This document shows, piece after piece, positions 55,853 through 64,000 of a stretch of DNA of 64,000 nt. Positions within the stretch are counted from its first letter, which is position 1, and each line of letters opens with the position of its first letter. The DNA is from Codonopsis lanceolata (lineage: Eukaryota > Streptophyta > Magnoliopsida > Asterales > Campanulaceae), in assembly GCA_013146195.2 (NCBI GenBank), contig CM028377.1, forward strand, positions 32,493,632 through 32,557,631, in the 5' to 3' direction. Below the pieces are notes generated by a model. It was not told the DNA's origin, ran no database searches, and saw only the letters and a list, made by a program, of their open reading frames with translations. A program made the translations under genes and the position numbers.

Positions 55853-56880
55853 GACAAAACCTCGTGTAGGACAGTCTTATGGATCCTAAATCCGTAAGAC
55901 GAAACCCAAAAATAATAAAAAGAAGGATTGGATAACCCATCAATCAATAAAGACCGCGGATTACCCAGTAAAAAAATTGTTCAAAATGTAAGAGAAAATA
56001 GACAAAGAAATTGGACAAATGAAGCTGAAACCCACGGATCGACCCAGATCCGTCAACATAAGCATGCAGGTCACATAAGGAGGGAGGGACACCTGTCGGC
56101 TCAGCAGGCTAGCCAGCACATTAATGAGATATTTCTTATTTTGCTCCGTTACCCCTACACTTTCAAGGTTTGTTGCCAATTTTTTCTTCTTCTCAAGTCT
56201 TGCAGTTTCATCTTCTGTCAGCTTCGTTAGCCCTCCGTTAGCCTCATTTTCCTAGGGATGTTTGACGGACCCTAACGGACTTTTACAAAATGATAAGTGA
56301 CATTTAAAGTCAAACATGAAACATTAAAAAGACAAAAATGATACATTCTAAGGTCAAAAGTAACACTATAAAGGGAAAAAATTATTATAATTTTCATTAA
56401 AATGCAAAGTAACACTCTTAATACTATAAAGTAACACTCTTAATATTAAAAAGTGACACATTTATAATACTAAAAAGTGACACTTTAAAACTAACAGGAC
56501 GAAAGTGACGTGACACTTTCACTGTTTCACGCCAAAAAGTGACGATTTTTATTTATAATGCAAAGTAACATTTTTTAAAGTAAAAGTGACATTTAAAACC
56601 AAAAGTAACACATTTAAGGCTAAAAAGTAACATATATTATCTATTAAAAGAAAAAAAATGATACTTTTTATTAAAAACGTAAAGTGACATATTTTATACT
56701 GAAAAGTGAAACTTTTAATACTAAAAAGTGATATTTTTCATTTATACACGTGAGGGGCGACGCTATAATTTTCAAAAGTCGAAGTGTTGTACTGAGATTA
56801 CTGAATCTTGACTCATTTAACATGGATAGATCTGTTATACGAATTAAGATCCATAAAACTATCTTACAAAAGACCTACTC
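55853..56880. mobile_element. TIR element with a degenerate GTGACA repeat interior
   Basis: The left end CTCGTGTAGGACAGTCTTAT continues GGATCCTAAATCCGTAAGAC. The right end, read on minus, is TTTTGTAAGATAGTTTTATG and continues GATCTTAATTCGTATAAC. The two are clear inverted relatives. The left motif also resembles the fold-back MITE at 7012. No transposase is present. At 55928-56230 a short frame has no recognisable product. A target duplication was not established. Confidence 0.5.
56290..56745. repeat. Degenerate short-unit repeat, consensus near AAAAGTGACACTTTTAATACT
   Basis: At least fifteen variants of AAAGTGACA, AAAGTAACA or AAAGTGATA occur in direct orientation at spacings of roughly 20-40 bases, often followed by TTTAATACT or TTTATTA. 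The spacing is irregular, so this is an old amplified stretch and not a clean satellite. Confidence 0.6.
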
Positions 56881-57889
56881 TTTTTATTTTTTATTGCGTG
56901 GGGCCAAGTGGACACGGAAGAACTATCACAAGAATTTGAATTTGAATTTGAACAAAGCATTTATGCATGGTTTATATTTTATTTTGAACACTTGAGAGAT
57001 GTTTGTTGGGGCATGCAAATTAGCTTGTTTTACAATTGGTAAATGGTAAGTCTAAATACCAAGAGACCCGAAAACCATGTCTTAAAGAAGTTACATATAA
57101 TAAAATGTTTTAAAAATTGTTTTTTTTAATTTTCCTTTTCTTTTTGATAATTTACAAGTGAATGATATAAAATAACATACCCTACTAGGCTATTAGTGAT
57201 TTCTATTCTAAAAGTAATGGATAAATTGAACTAACCAATCAAGTGTGCTCTAACTTATTTAATCCGCATTCGACGATTTTCTGAAATACGAGCTTTAGTG
57301 AGCACATTTTAAAAGTCCATTTCTCAAAATCAGGGTACTAACAGAAAATCCTCTTCCCCACTGTCAATAGAAAACCACCTCCATGTGTGTAATGTGTTTA
57401 GCATTAAAAGCATACAAGACTTTGCACAGCAAGCAATCAACTTGACAAACCGACTTATTTTCACTCTGCACCCAACCAAGAGGCAGTGAACTCCTAAGCC
57501 TGCATGACCACAACACAACTGAGCTGCAAACTAGAAAAGGCCGTTCGAAATTGGCACGACATTAAAGCAGAAAACAGCACAAGAATAGATGCAGCAAGTA
57601 AATTAAGCTGTGTCCTCAAGGAGAAAATGTGAAATCAAACATGGGCAAACCTCTGACCAAATCTGAGAAAGATATATAATAATAAGCAGTATATATTGAT
57701 CTTGTAATCAACCAATATGAGCAATTATCAAGTACAGAATATACTGAGGCATTGCATAATTAAAATGAAAACCATACCATTCTCAAGGAGAGGATAACCA
57801 AACAAGTCAAAAATAAGTAAAAAAAGAAATACCACCTGAGTCCAGTCTGATACACAACTACAAATCCTATTTAAACCTATCAATGACAT
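56881..57889. other. Intergenic stretch including the 3' UTR of the KH-domain gene
   Basis: No gene is supported. The part next to 57890 should be the 3' UTR of the minus-strand KH gene. A 62-codon minus-strand frame at 57330-57518 has no known motif. Confidence 0.4.
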
Positions 57890-60800
57890 TTAGCTCTGGG
57901 GTGAGGTTTTAGCAACCCCACCACTGGGTTGAACTGCCTGAGATGCTGCTGGCGCTGCCTCACTAGAGTATGCTGGAGGAGCCTGCTGAGGATAACCACT
58001 ACCATAAGAGCCGCTATACGCTGGGGGCTGCTGCCCTCCATAACCTGACTGAGCCGCCGGTGGTGCACCATATGGTGGTTGGGCATACCCTGGGGTACCA
58101 TAAGCAGAAGGTGGAGCCCGCTGAGCCCCGGAATCTGGTTGAGCATAACCACCTTGAGCATACCCTGGCTGCACAGGAGTAGGCTGTGCATAGCCACCTT
58201 GGGCAGCAGTGGGAGACTGTTGGGGCTGCTGCGCATATGCTGCCTGGCTGACAGGAGGTTTCTGAACTTGAGGAGGTCCATAACCAGTAGGAGCATATCC
58301 AGACTGTTGAGCAGCATACCCTGGTTGGGAAGTTGGAGGAGCACCATATCCTGGCTGGGCAGCACCTTGGGATGGATAACTCGGATTAGGGCTAGGCTGT
58401 TGACCATAACCAGACTGCGGGGTAGATGACTGAACTGGTGCAGGTGCTTGACTGGTAGTATCACCTTGAGCTCCATAAGATGCAGTTTGCCCCTCTGAGG
58501 TTTGGTTAGCAACATTATATCCTTGTGTAGGATTACCATAACCTTGTTGATCATATCCTGGCTGGGGCTGAGCATAACCAGATTGAGGTGCAGAGGAGTG
58601 ATACCCACCATAACCATCCTGAGTATAACTTTGTCCTTGTTGGTTGTAATAACCCGAGTTATCAGTAGGACCTGCAGGTCCACCAGGGGCTTGAGGTTGT
58701 TGACCTTGCTGCTGGCCATAGTAATCATAACCTCCCTGAGCAGTTTGCTGAGTTGGTTGAGCAGCAGCTGTTTGGTCCCACCCACCAGCGTATCCACCAG
58801 AAGCTTGTTGCTGAGGGTAATTAGCATATGGTTGTTGAGTCATATTATACTGACCTGGTGCACCAGGATATGCTCCAGGCTGAGCATATCCATAGCCAGG
58901 TTGCTGCATTGGAGGTCCAGGTGGGGCCCAGCTTGTGGGAGGTCGTGATTGGTAACCTTGCTGAGAATATCCTCCACCCATTTGATTTCTAAGACGATTC
59001 TGCACAGCAATTGTTATCCAAAATGAACCAAGAACCTGAATGGCATGATGTATACACAAACATACGTACATATACATGACTACGAGCTGAAATGCAGAAG
59101 CAGGCTCATGGCTAGGCAAAGAAGGGCAAAACCAAACAAGTAGCACAGATATATATTTTTCACACCTATCATAATTACACAAGAAGAGAGTAACTGCATA
59201 ATCAATTGTATTAAGACGGGTTTAGGCGCCTACATACCGTACTGGTCGGGTGGTATTACTGCGTTACTCCAGCAGAAGCCCATCCTCTCCCTATTCGAAG
59301 TGAATGGGTACAAAAAAGAAATACAAAAATCTATACAATTTCCAGAAACAAAAATATACTCTGCATACTACTGCTAAAGAAGTGTAACAGTTGCTGCAGA
59401 TATCCATGACAGTTGAATTGTAAAAATGGAGGATAATTGAAAATAAGGATCCCAACGTCAAAATATATTTTAATTAGAGCAATCGAAGCCTTGGCAAATT
59501 AAAAAAACTTCTACCAAAACAATGTAGGCACCTACTGCATAAATACCCAGGTGATGAAGTGCAGTTTTCCAGTATCAAATCAAATTAACATAGAAAGTCA
59601 TAATGTAGTAGGAGACATCATATCTACTCAACAATAGAGTTGCTCATTATACTTGGCTACTTCCAGCGAGTGTTCCGTCAAATAGCCAAGTCCTTTCTCA
59701 AATGAGAATAGGTTCTGCCTGTTCAAAGGAGTGAGACCCACCCAGGAAAAAAGAGAAGGGGAGGAACGGGACAAGCAGGTGAAGAAATCAATAACTCAAT
59801 ATAAATAATTACTGTAAATAATGATGGTACTGTATAACGACGCTCAATACAATGTAACAAGACAGAAACACGAACCCAGGTGAATACCAAAATAAATGCA
59901 GTATGCTGATATCAGTCAAGATATTAAACCAAAAAGGAAGAGGACTAAACTGACCTTAAAAACACAACAATTTAGATGATCAACCTAAAATAGTGAAAGT
60001 AGGACATCTACAGAATCATGCATAAATGAAGTCTCCAAAAAGATAATAGACTAAGCGAGAAAATAACTTATCACAAAACCAAACAATTGGCCACTAGATA
60101 TACACCCCAAAATTTGCTAAGAAGCACCTAAATACATAACAAAAAAACCAAATAACCCACTATTCAGAGCACACTCAAATTAAGTATGGTTTTTGATCTA
60201 GAAGTGGACATTTAACTATATCACAATCTTATATCCTCAATGAGAAATAGTTAGCCCTCAAATATTCTCCATAACTCAGTATGATTGCCTAGAAAATTAG
60301 GGTCAGAAGTTAGAACCATACCAGGGTGATGCTGAGGGTACACAACACCAGTGACAGTTTCAAGATGTTGTCACCAATGATCCAACTATCACTAACCCTA
60401 CAATACTCATCAAGAAATCAGTAACAATATACAGAGAGTACAAGCAAACTCAGCAATAGCAGGCTACTGTCTCAAAAACTTCTACCTTCATCATTCAACC
60501 AAATATGACAGTAGTGCTTGCACCAAGACATATCCTCAATATCAAGAAAAATACTAGTCTCCATTATCTCCACAACAACGCTAATGCAATGTCTGCCTTA
60601 AAAAGCCAAGACCGATACATCCAATAAGCCAGTACAAGACTTGAGACAAACCCAATAATCATATGATATTTACAAATATCTAACAATTCGAAACATGATT
60701 TTGTATTTCTCCGATCTCAACTCTAATAACGGCAGTTAAAATATGTAAGTGCAGGTTACAATATTCAAATGGCCCTGCAGTGGCAATCCATATTTAGAAA

Positions 60801-63715
60801 GACTATTTCTATCCTTCATGGATATGGGGGATAAATTGCAGTGTAGATTACCGTTCTATCCAGGGTCAATCTCACAACTAGAAGGAAGCATAGCTCAGAT
60901 TCAGAGATCAAGCAGCTGTCTATAGCTCCATGAAAGAATCATTTGACAGTAATCGTGCCAGCAAGTGATGCTGCTCATGTCAAAAGACAGCAAAAGAGAA
61001 ATCTGCAACCTCGGCACTTAAAGAGTGGAATATAGGGAAGAGTAACAGGTAATGATTATGTTTACCCAGTTCATATACTATTTGATAGATTCAGAAATCA
61101 AACTACCGCACAGTATAAAAGGTTGTGACACCCAAAAGTTGCAAGACTATAACAGAACTTGAGACAGAAGTTAAGTGATTACGTTTTATATTGAAGAAAA
61201 CAATTATTTACAAACAGTTAAAGAAATCAATCGTAAATATCAACCATAAAACTGATGGGAAGTATGAAAGGAAGTCAGTAAAATAAAACAGGCATAACCA
61301 TTATTCTACAACCATGGAGTATGAGAGACACCTAAACTTAACCAGACCTAAGGCAATTAAATATTTGCAGGGACTCCTAAAATTTACTGGTAGCTACAAA
61401 ATTAAAACCATTTCAAATAGGACTGGATGCATTAATCAGCTGTACTGCATACCATCAAGCAGAAAAAGAGAAATAACATTTTCAGGTGTAAAATACTGTA
61501 ATATGAAACAAAGAATAAAGGAATCACAACATCCACAAGTATATAAGAAACATGGCAGACAGTTGAAAGCAGGTAGAATCTTAAATATGACTTCTTCAAC
61601 CAAGTCCACGCTTGGCATTGTTGTACACTACATACCTCACTTATCACTTCATTGACCAATTGTTTTGCAGCCTCAATCTGCTCACTAGATCCATCTATTT
61701 GTAATGTCCTCTCGGTTGAAGTATCACCAGGGGGTGGATGTAGAGGTATCACCTATATGATGGACATGCAAGAATGGTCAGAAAATGCTTTCCTCAAAAG
61801 CAACCTGCTTTAGAAACCTTGATCAGGCAGAAAAAATATATAAAAACAAGGAAAGCAGCACTCTGTACATACAAGACATAGAAATTGATGCCAAAAGATC
61901 AAAGAGAGAACAACATTCCCAATATATTGATCAACAATGCAAACATAATACTGAAAATATAACCACAATATACCTGAATACGAGCTCCTGTGTTAGCCTG
62001 CATATTTTTTATGGTCTCGCCTCCTTTACCAATAATAAGGCCAACCTAAAAGAGGATGCACAGAAGGTCAAGGACTATTTACCCAACATTCAAAGATTAC
62101 TTGCACTAAAACCATGATAAACTGCAAATAATATAGTTATGCATTACCTTGTTGTTTGGTATTTTCATGACAAATTGTTCAGCCCCACCTGGCTGTCCAG
62201 TTACCCTTCTAGAAACTATGCCAGAACCGCCAGATTCAGCCTGTATCAGATAACACACCATATATTTCAATAGTTGAGGCCAAGAAATATGTACATATGC
62301 ACGCATGAAAATTGCCAAGATCAATCAAATATGCTAGTAAACAGCACACCAACAACAGCAAAATATAAATCATTCCTGAATAATTGTCCAATTTGATTAA
62401 GAAAAATTAATTGACTATTAAAAATATTGGTATAATATGTAATTTTCTTTCAAGCCCATGTACATGTGGCCCCAATTAAATGTTTAATATTAAAAAATAA
62501 TATACTAGATGATGAAATCCTGAAATCAAATACCTCATTAAGTACATCCTTTATCAACTGCTCAGCTTTGGCTATAGAATCTGCAGCACCTTGAAGCTCA
62601 ACCGATCGAGTAGTAGAATTAATGTCCGCATCCATATCCCTGGTTACCTGAATCTTTGCCCCAGACTGCAACTGAAGATACTTGATAGTCTCTCCACCTT
62701 TACCAATAATCACACCAACCCTGCCATTAGGTATCTCAATCCTTTTGCTTAGATTTCCATAACCATAAGGAGCTATCGAAGGAGCTGCATTCACAATAGG
62801 TTTGTGCCCTAAATCTGCATTAAAAAAAGTTGCAACTGAGGTTAGCTCAAATTGCAAAAAATCCAACACATTTCAAAAATACCTAAAAGCTAAAACCATA
62901 CAGCACCTGGGCAATCCACTTTTTCATTTGGAGGGAAAAAGATTGGAAGTACAAGATTATAGAGTATTAAACCGCTTACATCATGAAACATCAAATGGAA
63001 AAGGTAAAAACTTGGGTAAGACGAACTTATGGATGCTCTTTACCCATCCCACCGTGTGTTGGTGGGTTAAGCTGTAAGAGGGTGGGGAGACAAAGACGGT
63101 CTGCTCAATGGAAAATGGGACAAGCTAACAAGTACCCTATATGTTCTATTATCCGTTCATAAATACTTTTTTCCGTTGACCTCCACTCTAGTGGTGCAAT
63201 AGCAAGAACAGTGACATTAAACAAGACAATTTCCGGAACAAGTGTGCTTTGAGTGTGCCCTAAGATTACTTATACGCTTTAATCTTGGAAGGCTAACAAG
63301 ATATGTACAAATTGACGCAAAATCTAACACAGTTATCATATGAATCGAATAGTAAAGCCAAAACTAATCTAATAGGAGAAGGGTACAAACCAGTGGGCCC
63401 AGAGCTGAAACCCTTGCTATCATTAGAATCAAAGCCGCCGCCATTCTCAAACTTGGGGCGCTTGGCTTCGGCGGTGCTAAAAAGACGTGCAGCGATCTCC
63501 TGAGCCTTCTGCTTAGCGAGCTGGATCTCATCAACAGGCGGCGGAACGTTGTTGTACGACAAGGGCTGCGAGTCCGGCGACTGTGAGGTGATAGGAGCGG
63601 AGAATCCCGTGGTGCGACGTCCACTGGTCGGCGGCGGTGGTGTGGCTTGGTCTTCGTACTTACGCTTCGCGCCTGCGGAGTCCCCGCCAGTCGCGTACTG
63701 CACCTCTTCAGCCAT
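57890..63715 (-). CDS. Two-KH-domain RNA-binding protein with Pro/Gly/Tyr/Gln-rich tail (FUBP-like)
   Basis: Probable nuclear single-strand RNA or DNA binding protein of the plant family related to far-upstream-element-binding proteins. Six exons on minus: 63715-63391, 62814-62534, 62240-62148, 62045-61974, 61752-61636, 58999-57890; all introns GT-AG and all phases agree. The product is 665 residues. Residues 1-108 are disordered and hold a basic patch (AEAKRPKF). KH1 (about 125-200) has IEIPNGRVGVIIGKGGETIK; KH2 (about 222-295) has QFVMKIPNNK|VGLIIGKGGETI; both keep the GKGG loop that grips nucleic acid. From about 297 on, repeated GYG, QPGY and AQxGYAQP units form a low-complexity, prion-like tail. 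The start is the first ATG (MAEEVQYATGG). Intron 5 is long (2636 bases). No defect is visible. Confidence 0.93.
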
Positions 63716-63830
63716 CAAGAGAGAGAGACGGAGAAGAGAGAGAAAGAGAGGGGGGCGAGCTGCAAAGATCGGGAAAACCCTAGAACGGAGAGAGAGAGAG
63801 GGGGATTGGGGATGTAGGGGCTTGGGGACT

Positions 63831-63844
63831 TTATAATTTATATG
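63831..63844 (-). promoter_or_regulatory. TATA box of the KH-domain gene
   Basis: On the minus strand CATATAAATTATAA lies about 115-130 bases upstream of the ATG. The leader between is rich in CT on the minus strand (GA runs at 63717-63750 and 63787-63800 on plus), a common plant leader type. Confidence 0.5.
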
Positions 63845-64000
63845 TGGCTAGAGAGTGTGTGACCACATTTTTAGTACTCTCCTCTAATTACAAAAATATC
63901 CCTTCGCCTTCTGGTAAGAGGATTCTTTTTTGTTAGGCCAACAAATATTTATCCCAAAAGTATCCAGAATCACACTTTACAGTTTACACCCTCGATCAAC
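63845..64000. other. Upstream flank of the KH-domain gene
   Basis: AT-rich promoter-side sequence up to the window edge, with no gene seen. Confidence 0.4.

Noticed and set aside
57880..58827. 315-codon minus-strand frame overlapping the KH gene tail
   Set aside because: It is in another register of the repetitive Gln/Gly/Tyr-rich exon and has an odd Leu/Met/Val-rich composition; it is explained by the codon bias of the real frame.
1..64000. CRISPR array, bacterial operon, phage or organellar origin
   Set aside because: No regular spacer-repeat array, no operon organisation, and many spliced plant genes and plant retroelements; the window is nuclear plant DNA.
1..64000. tRNA or rRNA genes
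   Set aside because: tRNA-like strings occur only as retroelement primer-binding sites; no cloverleaf with A and B boxes was found by eye, though a covariance search was not possible.

Overview
This 64 kb window is nuclear DNA of a flowering plant, most likely a eudicot. It is AT-rich with intron-split genes, UBN2-type Copia and Ty3-type elements, PIF/Harbinger and MULE-like DNA elements, and three plant housekeeping genes. There is no sign of bacterial or organellar organisation. All homology calls come from reading motifs by eye; no database was searched.

Layout. (1) 1-2590: right part of a PIF/Harbinger element, with the transposase C-terminus and then a Myb/SANT-like accessory gene carrying one nonsense codon. 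(2) 2764-8094: mostly non-coding, with a MULE-like element flanked by a perfect 9-bp target duplication (3547-5049), a decayed DUF1764-like coding fragment (5816-6035) and a small fold-back MITE. (3) 8095-12490: a second, decayed MULE-like element, into which a tandem Ty3-type array LTR-gag-LTR-gag-LTR has inserted as one unit (9114-12036, 5-bp duplication AAATT). (4) 13228-28526: a Sirevirus-like Copia element with a decayed pol but an open downstream ORF. Its 5' LTR is split by a nested Athila-like element (13765-19598, 5-bp duplication GAAGC). (5) 28527-44262: a minus-strand, mostly non-coding LTR element with LTRs of about 1.75 kb. Two further plus-strand LTRs of the same family are inserted in it, one close to its 3' LTR and one inside its 5' LTR; the second carries a Tourist-like MITE. 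(6) 45.9-64 kb: a gene-rich end.

The genes of the right end are: a type I ferrochelatase (FC1-like, 9 exons, plus strand, one GC-AG intron and a one-base frameshift in exon 7); mitochondrial ATP synthase subunit g (2 coding exons, minus strand, convergent with FC1); and a two-KH-domain RNA-binding protein with a long Pro/Gly/Tyr/Gln-rich tail (6 exons, minus strand). Between the last two lies a TIR element filled with a degenerate GTGACA-type repeat.

The genes are functionally unrelated (haem synthesis, ATP synthase, RNA binding) and are simply neighbours. The insertions date each other: MULE-like before Ty3 array, Copia before Athila-like, LARD before its two self-family LTRs, and the second of these before the MITE. 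I did not find a clearly new molecular system. The points most worth a second look are the ferrochelatase frameshift, the open ORF downstream of a ruined pol, the single-integration tandem Ty3 array and the repeated self-insertion of one LTR family.
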